Shown here: positions 9,226 through 19,521 of the stretch, piece after piece
Numbering within the stretch: position 1 is the stretch's first letter
Layout of the letters: the number at the start of each line of letters is the position of its first letter
DNA from: Latrodectus hesperus
Taxonomy: Eukaryota > Arthropoda > Arachnida > Araneae > Theridiidae
Assembly: GCA_037975125.1 (NCBI GenBank)
Contig: CM075860.1
Span: 44,861,804-44,925,803 of the forward strand
DNA length: 64,000 nt
Reading direction: 5' to 3'
Position numbers and translations under genes: made by a program
The notes under the pieces: generated by a model
The model's database searches: none
The model's input: only the letters and a program-made list of their open reading frames with translations
Told to the model about the DNA's origin: nothing

Positions 9226-10243
9226 ATCTCTACATTCAAAAATTAGCCCCCAACAAAGTGAACAAACCCAAACCCATATCTCTTCATCTCCAAGTGTCCA
9301 AGAAAAGCTGTTGGATTTAGAAAATACAATAATCCCAAATTTAATAGGAAAAATTGAGTGTCTACAAGAATCGATCACTTCTACTTTTCCTAGAACGGAA
9401 ACAATCTCCCAAATACCTGCACCAAAGCTATATAGTGATGTGGCAAGAGAAGAAAACTCTTTAATTATTAAAAAATCTAAAGACTTTCACCCATTTGAAA
9501 AACTTAAAGATATTGAAACAGATATTTCTCCCAAGGGAATCTATAACCGCACAAACTTTATTGAGATAAAATGTAAGAATAAAGAGGAATTAACAAATCT
9601 AAAGAAAACTTTAACAGAGAAAAACATCCCTGTTGAAAACAAAAGGATCCAAATGCAGAAATTGATCATTCTTAACGTTCCTGGCAGTATTCCAAAAGAA
9701 AAATTGATAACCGCACTTACTGAAAAATCAAAAACACCCGATCTGGACAAACATATTAAAATCATCAGCTACAGGAAAACTCTTAGCCCTTTTAACCTAT
9801 ATAACTTCATTTTCGAAGCCCCAAGAATTATATCCAAAACTCTTTTAGCTAAGAACCAAATATACATTGGACTCGCAAGATATCAAATTGACGTCTTCAG
9901 ATCGTTAAAGAGATGTCAACAATGCCAAAATTTCCGCCACACAACAAGTGAGTGCAGCTGCAAAAACTTTTATTGTGCAAAATGTGGCAACCGCCACCCA
10001 ACAGATAAATGTACATCGAAATATTATAACTGTATCAACTACATTGAAGCCAACTATAATGGTGCAAACTACCCCACAGATCACGCAGCATTTGATCTAA
10101 ATTGTTATTCTTATCAAGAACATCTTAATCAATCATCTCCAAATTATGATCTTCACCAGCCACATTACACGGATCAAACCAACTTTAATCCAAACTACAA
10201 CTCTTATCCCAGCTTTCAACACCCCAACTACTTCCTCAACTAA
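9226..10243 (+). CDS. B2 ORF1, N-terminally truncated gag-like protein
   Basis: The frame encodes a coiled-coil-like segment (SVQEKLLDLENTIIPNLIGK, matching B3 and B4), a central part with the conserved KGIYNRTNFIEIKCKN stretch, and Cys/His knuckles (CQQCQNFRHTTSEC; CAKCGNRHPTDKC; a third weaker one), ending in a Tyr/Asn/Pro-rich tail. It probably binds element RNA. Compared with B3 about 100 N-terminal residues are missing. The frame stays open upstream through the GC-rich block to a TTG at 9059, which would add some 56 residues with no similarity to the B3 or B4 N-terminus; I regard that as chance. The stop lies 39 nt before ORF2. Confidence 0.8.
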
Positions 10244-10282
10244 TCACCTCTAATCTTCATTTTCCCATCCTCAAATCTGACA

Positions 10283-11854
10283 ATGAATACTGACTATATA
10301 GACAAAAAACTAAACTGTTTGCAAATAAATCTACAACGCAGTAGGTCAGCTACAACCCAACTAATAACTTTCGTAACAGAAAAGAATATCGACATAGTGC
10401 TCCTTCAAGAACCTTATGCCCCATCAGGCGAACTGCGAACTCTTCCAACAAGCTGGAAATCATTTTATCTTAAAAACCAAGTCCACCCACCCAGAGCAGC
10501 AATCATCATCAATTCATCAATTAACCCACTCACCATTTTTCTCCACCGTGATTTAGTAATTCTTCGCTTGGACTTTGGCTCAAATTCATATATTTTTTGT
10601 AGTTGCTACCTTTCACCAGCAGAAGACATTCACACCACCCTTAAACTTATTAAAGACAATACAAAACACTTCCAAAACCTTCCACTTTATCTGGCTGGAG
10701 ACTTTAATGGTCAAAGTACCCTTTGGGGTTACCCTTCAAACAACTCGAGAGGACTGGCTATTGAAGATTTTATAGCTGAGAACAACTTTTTCATCAACAA
10801 TATCCAACCCTGCAATCCAACTTTCATCGGTCCTAATGGCCAAGGATGGCCTGATCTCACTTTAACCAATCATCATAGCTTTCATTCTATCCAAAATTGG
10901 TCAGTAAGCAACGAAATAACCTGTTCAGATCACGCATACATCACTTTTGAACTCAACAATCCAATAACAGTCTTTTTCAATAAACGCTACAAATCCATCA
11001 ATAATCAGAGAAAATTTAAAAACTCAATAAAATCAAAAATTCAAGTTCTGAATCACCACCTCACTCCATGTTCCTCCACATCAGACCTGGACAATCTAAC
11101 TGATCTAATAATATCTACCCTTCAAGATTCGGCAAACGAAAGCTTTAAAATCAGAACTCCAAAGAACATTTCATCCTTAAACTGGTGGAATAATTCTCTT
11201 CTAATTCTTAAAAAGAAAACTAAAGCTTTGCGAAGATTACTCAAGTCAAGCAAAAATGATACTGAAAGAAAACACCTCAGTTCTAAATATAAACAAAATC
11301 TAGCGACATACAAAAGGGAAATTATAAAGGCTAAAACCAACAGCTGGCGAAAGTTCTGCACAGATAATACAGAAACATTTGGCATCCTTCAAAAGATCGC
11401 AACAGGAAAAATCTTTCAACCCACTAAATTTCAAGCACTCAACACTCTCCAGCCAACACAATTAAACTTTCCTTCCACCTTAAATGGCCTCCTCCAATCA
11501 GCTTTTCCAGATGACGATCCAGCAACCGATAATCCTTCTCAAGCAATCTTAAGAACAAAACACTACACATTTTCTAACATTCAAGACCAACCTTTCACGC
11601 TTTCAGAACTACACCACACCATTAAAAATCTCAACAACACCAAAGCGCCGGGAATTGATGGCCTGGACAATCTCATCATGAAATACTTCTTCTCTGCAGC
11701 CCCAACTTTTCTTCTAAATTATTTCAACAAATGCCTTTCCTTAAATTATTTTCCAAAACATTTTAAAAGAGCCAATGTTGTCTTCTTCTTGAAAAAAATA
11801 AAGATCCTACAGTACCAACCTCCTACAGAGCCATCTGCCTATTACCAGCTTTAG
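10283..11854 (+). CDS. B2 ORF2, zero-frame part: endonuclease and RT N-terminus
   Basis: The ATG at 10283 opens 523 codons. They encode an APE endonuclease (about 1-225; NLQRSRS, LLQEPYAP, AGDFNGQSTLWG, GWPDLTL, CSDHAY), a basic linker with the SLNWWNNSL motif and the start of RT (NNTKAPGIDGLDN, NVVFFLKK). At an A7 run (11792-11798) homology to the other elements moves to the -1 frame. The zero frame ends at TAG 11852-11854, 18 codons later. The rest of ORF2 is therefore reached only by a -1 shift. The same break occurs at the homologous place in B3 and B4. If translated as written, the zero frame gives an endonuclease-only protein. Confidence 0.85.
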   Translation: MNTDYIDKKLNCLQINLQRSRSATTQLITFVTEKNIDIVLLQEPYAPSGELRTLPTSWKSFYLKNQVHPPRAAIIINSSINPLTIFLHRDLVILRLDFGSNSYIFCSCYLSPAEDIHTTLKLIKDNTKHFQNLPLYLAGDFNGQSTLWGYPSNNSRGLAIEDFIAENNFFINNIQPCNPTFIGPNGQGWPDLTLTNHHSFHSIQNWSVSNEITCSDHAYITFELNNPITVFFNKRYKSINNQRKFKNSIKSKIQVLNHHLTPCSSTSDLDNLTDLIISTLQDSANESFKIRTPKNISSLNWWNNSLLILKKKTKALRRLLKSSKNDTERKHLSSKYKQNLATYKREIIKAKTNSWRKFCTDNTETFGILQKIATGKIFQPTKFQALNTLQPTQLNFPSTLNGLLQSAFPDDDPATDNPSQAILRTKHYTFSNIQDQPFTLSELHHTIKNLNNTKAPGIDGLDNLIMKYFFSAAPTFLLNYFNKCLSLNYFPKHFKRANVVFFLKKIKILQYQPPTEPSAYYQL

Positions 11855-12633
11855 GCAAAATCTATGAAAGGTTACTTGTGGACAGACTAAAGCACCATAT
11901 TAATTCCAACAATCTTAACCATCCTAACCAATTTGGCTTTTCAACAAACAAATCAACTGAACATGCAATACAAAAAGCAATCTCTACAATAAACAAAAAT
12001 AAAGATAATAATCTCTATTCTGCGCTAATCAGCTTAGATATAACACAGGCCTTTGATTCCCTCTGGTTTCCTCATCTAAAATTAATACTTTCAAACATTG
12101 AAGCCCCGGGAAATATAACAAGAACCTTCTTCAACTTCCTGGAAGATAGAGAAGTTCAAGCTTTCTATGACGGCGGTGTAATCAAGAAAGTACAATCCAA
12201 AGGCTGTCCGCAAGGTTCCATCAGCGGACCGATTCTCTGGAACCTTTATTTTAACACCCTACTAAATTCCAACTGGCCAAGGCACACAATCGTAATTGCT
12301 TTCGCTGATGACTCCCTATTAATAGTAAATGGACAAACTAAAGAAAACCTAAAAAGAAATCGTAACGAATCTTTAAAATTATTTTCGGACATCTGCAACA
12401 CCCTAAATTTAAAAATCTCTATATCTAAAAGCGAAGCAATGCTCATTGGAAAAAAGAATAAAAGCCTAAAATATAACCCCAAACTCACCCTCCAAGGCAA
12501 AAGCCTAAAACACACAAAAGTTCTCACCTTTTTAGGCATCAAAATAGACCACGATGTTAATTTCCTGGCTCACGTCAGTTCCTTCAAGCCGAAAGTCCTC
12601 CCAATAGCACAACGTCTGCGATCCATGATGGGA
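11797..12633 (+). pseudogene. B2 ORF2, -1 frame: RT palm, interrupted by A3
   Basis: From the A-run onward the -1 frame encodes the RT motifs NKDPTVP..YRAICLLPALGK, SLDITQAFDSLW, PQGSISGP and FADDSLL, then the thumb motif LTFLGIKID. It runs without a stop into the duplicated target site at 12620-12633, where A3 begins. Codons after 12633 in the same open frame (to 12744) are A3 tail and not B2 protein. The sequence resumes at 18202. The only breaks in this ORF2 are the A-run shift and the A3 insertion. Confidence 0.85.
12620..12633. repeat. Target-site duplication of A3, left copy
   Basis: GATCCATGATGGGA here and at 18188-18201 flanks A3 exactly. It is 14 bp, perfect, and lies in B2 RT coding sequence, so A3 entered an existing B2. 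Perfect identity suggests the insertion is young. Confidence 0.93.
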
Positions 12634-12842
12634 TGGTTGGTTGGTTGGTTGGTTTTAATGGCGCAAGGTCCAAGTAAGGACAAGCTGCGCCAGACACACA
12701 GTCGTTATTATTTACTTTCTTTGTTCAAACCATTAAAATGTTAATATTATTTTAAAATATCAAAATAAAGTATAAATATGTATATCATCTAAAATTAATA
12801 AGATTTAAAATTTGAAAATTTGTAGTTTAAAAATTTCTAAGT

Positions 12843-15800
12843 TTAGATAAAATTTATAAAACCAATTGCTTTTAAAAACGCAAAGAGATTGCGATGCGGT
12901 GGTTCACCTAGTAAATCTTGTAAGGTTAAAATATCACTATTAAAAAATGTGAAACGATAATTGTTAAAATCTGGACATACAATTAAAATATGACGCACTG
13001 TGTATGGTTCATCACATGTCTCACACCAAGGATTTAATTCACTTAAGAATAAATGCCTATGAGTAAAACATGTGTGACCAATACGAAGGCGAGTCAGTTT
13101 AACATCCGCGCTTCGCAATGTTAAAATTGATAATGGGATGATTAATGGAAAGATGGAATAAAGTTTGTTGCAGACTTGTAAATTCCAGGATTCCTGCCAA
13201 AGAGACTTTACGAAATGTTTAATTCCCTTTTTTACATCCATTGATGGAACTGAAGGTAGAGTAGGAGTTGTAGCAGACCTAGCAGCTGCATCAGCCTTCT
13301 CATTGCCATATATTCCCATGTGGCCTGGTATCCAGCAGAACCGTATCTCAAATCCCTTGCTATTTAGAGAATTAATTAATTTGAAAATATTGGATACAAC
13401 AGGATGACAATTTAGGTTGTTATTTTTCAACGCTACTAGCACACTATTACTGTCAGTGTAGACAAAGTAGTTACGTTCATTTCTAGAACTCACCTGCTGA
13501 AGTGCACGGAATATAGACATGGCTTCAGCAGTAAAGATGGAGCAGGACTTGTGGAGAGTAAAACTAAATGAGGTATTATCAAAATAAATACCACAGCCAA
13601 CGTGTCCTGCAGTTTTGGATCCATCTGTGAATATAGGTGTGTATTGTTTATACTGACAGCGATGAAATGCATAAATTTGTTGAAAAATAGTCGGTGTTGT
13701 ATCTGCCTTTTTGAAATTTTCAAAGGGATTGATAACAACGATATGTGGATCATACCAAGGCGGATGTGCGAACAAGTCTGTAGACTCAATCGGAACATCA
13801 ATAAGGTCAGACAGGAAAACATAGGATTGAATGCGGGAGAGAAATGGTTGAATGCTTGATGGTCTAGCATTATATATTCTCTTTAGAGCAGCATTAGGAA
13901 TCGTGGAATGTAAGGGATGATGAGGTGAAGACATAATTTTTGAATAATGATTAAGAGACAGCTGTATCCGCCGCAGATCTAAGGGTAACTGTTTGCAGAT
14001 TACATATAGACTCTGGACGGGTGATGTGCGAAAAGCTCCACAGCATATCCTTAAAGCAGTGTGGTGAACAGTGTCCAATCTGCGTAAGATGGAGAGTCTA
14101 GTTGACCCATAAGCAACACAGCCGTAGTCAATTCGAGATAAAATTACAGATTGGTAAATTCTTAGGAGTGATGTACGATCTGCTCCCCAAGATGTATTCG
14201 AAAGCACCCTGAGGATATTCAGCAGTCGCTCACATTTCTTCCGCAAATGTAAAACATGCGGGAGGAATGTTAACTTTTTATCAAAAATCACACCAAGGAA
14301 TTTTATCTCATTTACCACAGGAATAGGTCTACTTCTTATGTGAAGTACAGGATCTTCATGGAAACTAGTTTTCCTACAGAAATGGACACAGCAACTCTTA
14401 CTTGGAGATATACTAAGGCCATTCCGTTCACACCAGATAGTTAAATTATTTACAGCTGTTTGCAACTGTCTCTCAATTATATTGATGTTTGAACCCTGAT
14501 ATGAAATCTGCAAGTCATCAACATATAAATTACTATGAACAGAAGATGGTAACTGATGAAGTATGTTACTGATGAAAAGGTTAAAAAGGGTGACACTTAA
14601 AACGCTACCTTGAGGGACCCCCTCAGCTTGTATAAAAGTATTGGAAACTGTAGTTCCAACACGTACTTTAAAAAGCCTAGTGGCCAAGAAATTTCGAATG
14701 AATATAGGAAGATTACCCCTAAAACCAAGATTATGCATAGTACGGAGAATGCCATAACGCCAAGTTCGATCGTATGCTTTCTCAATATCGAAGAAGATTG
14801 CAATAAGGTGGTTTCTCCTCACGAAAGCATTTCGAATTTGGGATTCTAGATCCAGTATGTTATCAATAGTGGATCGTCCTCTTCGAAAACCGCTTTGATG
14901 ATGAGGTATGCAATCATTCTTCTCTAAGACATAATTAAGTCTAGCATTGATCATGCGCTCGAAAGTTTTGCACATACAACTCGTAAGAGCTATTGGACGA
15001 TAACTCAGAGGATCAGATGAATCTTTGCCAGGTTTCAAAATTGGAATCACTATCGCTTCTTTCCATGATGTAGGATAAGCATGCTCAATCCAGATTCTAT
15101 TAAACAATGAGAGTATGTTTAATAAAGAATCATGATTTAGATGACGGAGCATTTGATACGAGATTCCATCAGGTCCTGGGGTTGTGTCGTTTGCCTGAGA
15201 TAAGGCAGTCTTCAATTCTGACAATTTAAAAGCACAATTGTAGGGTGGATTTTGTCGATCATGAAAATTTACAGGTTTCCGCTCAGCAATTCTTTTAATC
15301 CTTAGAAAAGTAGGATTATATGAATCAGAGCTGGAAACACTAGCAAAAGTTTCACCGATGACATTAGCAATATCTACCGCTGAGGAGTGTATTGCAGCTC
15401 CGGATTTTAATACAGGAATGGAATAATCCTGATAAATACCATTGGCTGCTTTAACTTTCCTCCACAATTGTTTGCTTGTTGTCGATGAATTGATTGACGA
15501 CACATAGCGAATCCAAGATTCTCTTTGAGTCTGACGTCTAACTCTTCGAGCTTGAGCTTTGGCTCTTTTAAAAGCAACAAGATTATCTGTGGTAGGGTAT
15601 CTTCGAAATATATTCCATTGCTTCCTTTGTTTCTTATAGGAGAGATGGCACTCTTCATTCCACCAAGGTTTTCGGTGTTTATGTGGAAAGGTGGAATTTT
15701 TAGGGATAGCAACATCCGCAGCTCGGATTATTGTGTCAGTGACATACTTAACGGCATCATCTATGACATCTGTCTTAACTCTTGTCTCACTGATCACAGC

Positions 15801-16523
15801 CAATTGCGTGAAAAGCGTCCAATCGGCTCGACTGTACACATAATTAGGTGGATGTTGACGCACACTATTATTTCCAGCCTGAGACACGATTAGAGGGAAA
15901 TGATCACTATTGTAGAGGTCATTTCCAACAGCAAAATTCAGCAATGGCAGGAGTGATGGAGAACAAATAGCTAAGTCAAGAGAGTGAAATGTCCGTGTAG
16001 GTTCGTGGAAATAAGTCTTCTCGTCGGTATTCAGCAGACAGAGGCAATTGTCAGATATAAATTGCTCTATCTGACGACCGCGAGAATTCGTATCATCACT
16101 ACCCCACAGAGGACTATGTCCGTTAAAATCACCAAGCAATAAAAATGGAGCTGGGAGTTGGTCAAGTAAGTCGTTTAGTTCCTCAGCTTGGATGACATCA
16201 TTCGGTGGTAAGTAGAGGCTACAAACTGTAATCAGACATGCGGTGTGAACTCTCACAGCCACAGCCTGGAGTGTAGTTCTTAACTGATGTGCTGTACTGG
16301 GATAATTGTTTGATGTAATTATACAAACTCCACCAGACACAGCAGCATCACCACCATAATCCTTTCTAAAGCATTGAAACCCACGCATTTTAGTGATAAC
16401 AGTGGGCTTCAGGAATGTTTCCTGGAGAGCCACACATGCGGGGTTAAAGCGAGAGATAATGGATTTGATATCATCAATGCGAGACCGAAAACCACGACAA
16501 TTCCAGGAAACAAAGGAAGTCAT
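12843..16523 (-). CDS. A3 ORF2: endonuclease, RT, RNase H polyprotein (intact)
   Basis: The ATG at 16521-16523 opens 1226 codons beginning MTSFVSWNCRGF, the classic endonuclease start. An in-frame TTG one codon upstream is an unlikely start. The order is APE endonuclease (LQETFL, LLGDFNGH, YNSDHFPL), a basic linker with WWNEEC, RT (PGPDGISYQML, SYRPIALTS, FFDIEKAYD, GVPQGSVLS, YVDDLQ), RNase H (FTDGSK, TAEA, YTDS, WIPGHMGIYGNEKAD) and the C-terminal CETCDEPYTVRHILIVC motif. All catalytic residues expected for the three enzymes are present. The ATG lies 12 nt after the ORF1 stop, unlike the other A subfamily, where ATA overlaps the stop. Confidence 0.95.
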   Translation of the reverse strand: MTSFVSWNCRGFRSRIDDIKSIISRFNPACVALQETFLKPTVITKMRGFQCFRKDYGGDAAVSGGVCIITSNNYPSTAHQLRTTLQAVAVRVHTACLITVCSLYLPPNDVIQAEELNDLLDQLPAPFLLLGDFNGHSPLWGSDDTNSRGRQIEQFISDNCLCLLNTDEKTYFHEPTRTFHSLDLAICSPSLLPLLNFAVGNDLYNSDHFPLIVSQAGNNSVRQHPPNYVYSRADWTLFTQLAVISETRVKTDVIDDAVKYVTDTIIRAADVAIPKNSTFPHKHRKPWWNEECHLSYKKQRKQWNIFRRYPTTDNLVAFKRAKAQARRVRRQTQRESWIRYVSSINSSTTSKQLWRKVKAANGIYQDYSIPVLKSGAAIHSSAVDIANVIGETFASVSSSDSYNPTFLRIKRIAERKPVNFHDRQNPPYNCAFKLSELKTALSQANDTTPGPDGISYQMLRHLNHDSLLNILSLFNRIWIEHAYPTSWKEAIVIPILKPGKDSSDPLSYRPIALTSCMCKTFERMINARLNYVLEKNDCIPHHQSGFRRGRSTIDNILDLESQIRNAFVRRNHLIAIFFDIEKAYDRTWRYGILRTMHNLGFRGNLPIFIRNFLATRLFKVRVGTTVSNTFIQAEGVPQGSVLSVTLFNLFISNILHQLPSSVHSNLYVDDLQISYQGSNINIIERQLQTAVNNLTIWCERNGLSISPSKSCCVHFCRKTSFHEDPVLHIRSRPIPVVNEIKFLGVIFDKKLTFLPHVLHLRKKCERLLNILRVLSNTSWGADRTSLLRIYQSVILSRIDYGCVAYGSTRLSILRRLDTVHHTALRICCGAFRTSPVQSLYVICKQLPLDLRRIQLSLNHYSKIMSSPHHPLHSTIPNAALKRIYNARPSSIQPFLSRIQSYVFLSDLIDVPIESTDLFAHPPWYDPHIVVINPFENFKKADTTPTIFQQIYAFHRCQYKQYTPIFTDGSKTAGHVGCGIYFDNTSFSFTLHKSCSIFTAEAMSIFRALQQVSSRNERNYFVYTDSNSVLVALKNNNLNCHPVVSNIFKLINSLNSKGFEIRFCWIPGHMGIYGNEKADAAARSATTPTLPSVPSMDVKKGIKHFVKSLWQESWNLQVCNKLYSIFPLIIPLSILTLRSADVKLTRLRIGHTCFTHRHLFLSELNPWCETCDEPYTVRHILIVCPDFNNYRFTFFNSDILTLQDLLGEPPHRNLFAFLKAIGFINFI

Positions 16524-16537
16524 CAATGGAATATATT

Positions 16538-17698
16538 CTAACCTTTATCACTGTTGCTCATCGTCATCTCAGATGAATCTTCCGAATTGAAATCATCATC
16601 TGATGGATGCAGTTTGACAGTATCTGCATCCAGACAGAGAAGAGCTTTTTTCGTTATTATGGAAGACTTTCGAACGCCTTCCTTGGCCATTTTTAATTTT
16701 CTAGCCTTTAAGGCTTTTGATTTTGCCAAAGCTGATTTGGCGATTACGGGCGTAGTATTTTCTATTGTTTTTTGCTTCGGAAGAAAGCTAACTGTAGAAG
16801 CAGAATTTGTTTCCGTTTGAGTGCTGCAGGATCGGGTTACTTTTTTTGTTATTGTAGCATAACTAACACCAGGAGTGGGAGTGCGGGAACTAATTATCCG
16901 ACGAGCTTCTAAATAGGAAACATTGTTCTTAATTTTGATGGTGACAATTTCCTTTTCCTGTTGCCAAACGGGACAAGATCTAGAATAAGAAGTGTGGTTA
17001 CCTTTACAGTTAACACACACTTCTTTGGCTTCGCAGGTAGTACTTTCATGGCCAACGTCAGAACAACGGGCACAAGTGAGTTTTCCTCTGCAAGCCATTT
17101 TAGAGTGTCCAAATCGTTGACACTGGAAGCATCTTAGAGGATTAGGGATAAAAGGCCGAACAGAACATCGCATATAAGCCACTTTAATATTTTGCGGCAA
17201 GTCTGGTGTCGAGAAAGTCAAAATGAGATGCTTTGTGTTTAGGACTATGCCATCTCTTTTGATCGTAATTCTTTTTACAGCGCAGACTTTTTGGGTTTTC
17301 AAATTTTCCAATATTTCATCGGTTGGGGTGTGAAACAAGTCCTCCGAAGAGATAACACCTCGTGAAAAATTTAAATTTCTATGTGGTTCGACAGTTACCG
17401 CAATGTCACCAATTGCTTTCATGTTTTGCATCAGGACTGACTGTTTGTCGGATGCAGTCTCTATCAACAGAACACCCGATCGCAACTTCTTAATAGATTT
17501 AACAGCTCCAATATGTGAAGCTATACATTTTTCAATAAGAAAAGGGGAAACATATTCAAATGTATTTCCAATTCTTTTTATTATAAAAAATTTGGCGCTA
17601 CATGTTAACATTTGTTGCTCCCGAGGGAGTGAAGAGAAAGTATTTTTATCCATATAGGAAGAATATAAATTCAGGGACCAGACGGCACCACCCACCAT
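16538..17698 (-). CDS. A3 ORF1: gag-like protein with three zinc knuckles
   Basis: The first ATG (17696-17698) gives 386 residues. A second ATG (17651-17653, MDKNTFSSLPREQ) gives 371 and corresponds to the only ATG start available in A4 and A5, so it is the safer functional start. The N-terminal two thirds looks like an RRM-type RNA-binding fold (KFFIIKR, GVLLIETAS, LHLTFSTPDLP-like stretches). It is followed by CCHC knuckles (CFQCQRFGHSKMAC, CARCSDVGHESTTC, CVNCKGNHTSYSRSC), a Ser/Thr/Lys-rich part and an acidic end. The likely role is to package element RNA in cytoplasmic and nuclear particles; this is known for relatives and inferred here. Confidence 0.92.
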   Translation of the reverse strand: MVGGAVWSLNLYSSYMDKNTFSSLPREQQMLTCSAKFFIIKRIGNTFEYVSPFLIEKCIASHIGAVKSIKKLRSGVLLIETASDKQSVLMQNMKAIGDIAVTVEPHRNLNFSRGVISSEDLFHTPTDEILENLKTQKVCAVKRITIKRDGIVLNTKHLILTFSTPDLPQNIKVAYMRCSVRPFIPNPLRCFQCQRFGHSKMACRGKLTCARCSDVGHESTTCEAKEVCVNCKGNHTSYSRSCPVWQQEKEIVTIKIKNNVSYLEARRIISSRTPTPGVSYATITKKVTRSCSTQTETNSASTVSFLPKQKTIENTTPVIAKSALAKSKALKARKLKMAKEGVRKSSIITKKALLCLDADTVKLHPSDDDFNSEDSSEMTMSNSDKG

Positions 17699-18185
17699 GG
17701 AGCCCTACGAGGGGATGCACATTAATTGCACCAATGCTAGTCGGTCCCCATACGCTCATGGTACATCCCTGAAGTGGTCTCCACCCTTAACGAGTCACCC
17801 AGTAGATGTACCGATCGCTTGATCCATAAAGCCGATTGATGTGCTGAGGACCACAACACACCTCCCGTTTACCTGAAGCAGAGGCCAAAGCAATGTGTTG
17901 GTCTCTGGAGGCCTCAATTACCAGGATCCTCCTTTCCAGGGACACGGGTCTCCACGCACGGCAAACACGTGGGTGATTTAGTCCTCAAGAGTAGCTAATA
18001 GCAACAGAGCGGCGAAAGCTACTCAAGGGGAGCCCTCAACCTCTTACGAGGCAACCACACTGAGGGAGAAGAGGAAGAAAAAGCAGAAGAGTAGAGGAGA
18101 GAGGAAAAGAAAGAAGAGGACAGATCACTAGGGTACCTCGGGATTGTGACACCCGTGTTTACCTAAAGAAGGTAAACCCCCTGAG
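17699..18185 (-). promoter_or_regulatory. A3 5' UTR
   Basis: This GC-rich leader of about 490 bp is nearly identical to 32537-33030 (A5) and 36707-37200 (A4), although the ORFs of A3 are much more diverged from those copies. On the element strand it starts CTCAGGGGGTTTACC and contains a purine-poor CTTCTTTTC tract, then a long region shared by all three copies. Non-LTR elements of this type usually carry an internal promoter at the 5' end; I see no diagnostic motif and infer the role from position. Confidence 0.6.
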
Positions 18186-18187
18186 GG

Positions 18188-18201
18188 GATCCATGATGGG
18201 A
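18188..18201. repeat. Target-site duplication of A3, right copy
   Basis: Perfect 14-bp partner of 12620-12633. B2 coding sequence resumes here. Confidence 0.93.
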
Positions 18202-19521
18202 AATGACTGGGGTCTAAAAGGTATCTTTTTGAAAACTATCTACCTTACAATAGTGGAAAAAATTATCACCTATGGTTCATCGACTTGGGCACTCCCTCTA
18301 ACAACTAGGAAGATTAAACATTTAACCACCCTTCAAAGATACTTCACAATTCTTATTACCAGAACATTCAAAACTACTTCATCAGCGGCCGCAAATGTAC
18401 TGGCTGGCCTCGCACCTTTGCATCTCACTGCAGAAGCAATCGCCCTAAAAACACAAGTTCTTCAACTAAAACAAGAAATAAAAGTCTCCAATAACATCAG
18501 GCTCTCAGCAGAAGACTTTGAACAACCATTTAACAAAGACCTTTTACACCCTATTATAAGAAACCACCGTCATAAAATCTATAATCTTCCTCCGTCTTCC
18601 TCCTCACAGCAGCCACCTCCAACCCTTTATAATATGTATACAGACGGCTCCCAATTTGATAACAAAACTGGTGCTGCCTTCATTATCATGAAAGACTCTA
18701 TCGTAATACATAAAGAATTTATCAAATTACATGAAAATAATTCAGTTTTCCAAGCTGAAGCCATAGCCATCAATAAATCAATTAACCACTGTATAATTCA
18801 CAATCTCTTCAACGTTACTATTTGGACAGACAGCCTTTCCTTCCTGCTTGCTATCTCAAATCCGCATCACAAATCACCCATAATTAAAGAAATTCAAAAA
18901 ACTCTTTTTCATAATCAAGACCTTCTACAACTAAGCTGGATTAAAGCACATGCCGGCTTCAAAGGTAATGAAATAGCTGATGAAGCAGCAAAGGAAGCAG
19001 CCTCACTCCCAGATTCTCAAACTACAATAGTCAAATGGTCCCGAGCTAAAGCAAAAAGAATCATAAACCAAAATCTCCTTAATAAATGGCAATCCTCATG
19101 GGCAAATTCATCAACCGGCCAATTCACAAGATTATTAATACCAAAAATAGACCCCAAAATCCTTTTCTCAAATCCACTAATCAACTACTACCTAACTAAT
19201 CACGCTCCATGCCCTAGCTACTTCCATAGATTCGGTAAAGCCAGCTCGGAACTCTGTACCTGCGGTAAAATTGGAGATATAGCTCACTACCTCACAGACT
19301 GCCCAATTACTCTACCATTTCACTTGAAAATTTCACCGACACAAAGCTTGCATCAATTTCTAAAATTTGCAATAACAGATCCTTTCAGGAAGCACAAACT
19401 TATAAAACTAATGTCTCTACAACAAGATAAAGGATTAGAACTCTGCAAAGACCCAATCGACAACTCATCGGCAGCAAACATCGATGAATTGAATTCTTCA
19501 GATAGTGATGATAACAGTTAA
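18202..19521 (+). pseudogene. B2 ORF2, C-terminal part: RT thumb, RNase H, zinc-like motif
   Basis: The segment continues the B2 ORF2 after A3 in the correct frame (NDWGLKGIF aligns with RDWGLRGSI of B3). It holds the thumb, RNase H (MYTDGSQFDNKTGAAF, FQAEAIAINKS, WTDSLSF, KAHAGFKGNEIADEAA) and the terminal CTCGKIGDIAHYLTDCP motif, then an acidic Ser/Asp tail and stop at 19519-19521. There is no stop or frameshift in these 440 codons, so B2 decayed little before or after A3 arrived. It can no longer be translated together with the upstream part. Confidence 0.88.

Larger units (their letters stand above)
12634..18185 (-). mobile_element. A3: full-length family A retrotransposon
   Basis: A complete element of about 5.55 kb. 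On its own strand it has the 5' end CTCAGGGGGTTTACC, a GC-rich 5' UTR, ORF1, ORF2, an AT-rich 3' UTR, the terminal hairpin (12660-12691) and a (CCAA)n tail. A 14-bp perfect target-site duplication flanks it. Its ORFs are intact but the proteins are visibly diverged from those of A1, A2 and A4-A7, so it belongs to a second subfamily. Two extra G residues lie between the 5' end and the duplication. It is the best candidate here for an active autonomous copy. Confidence 0.95.
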
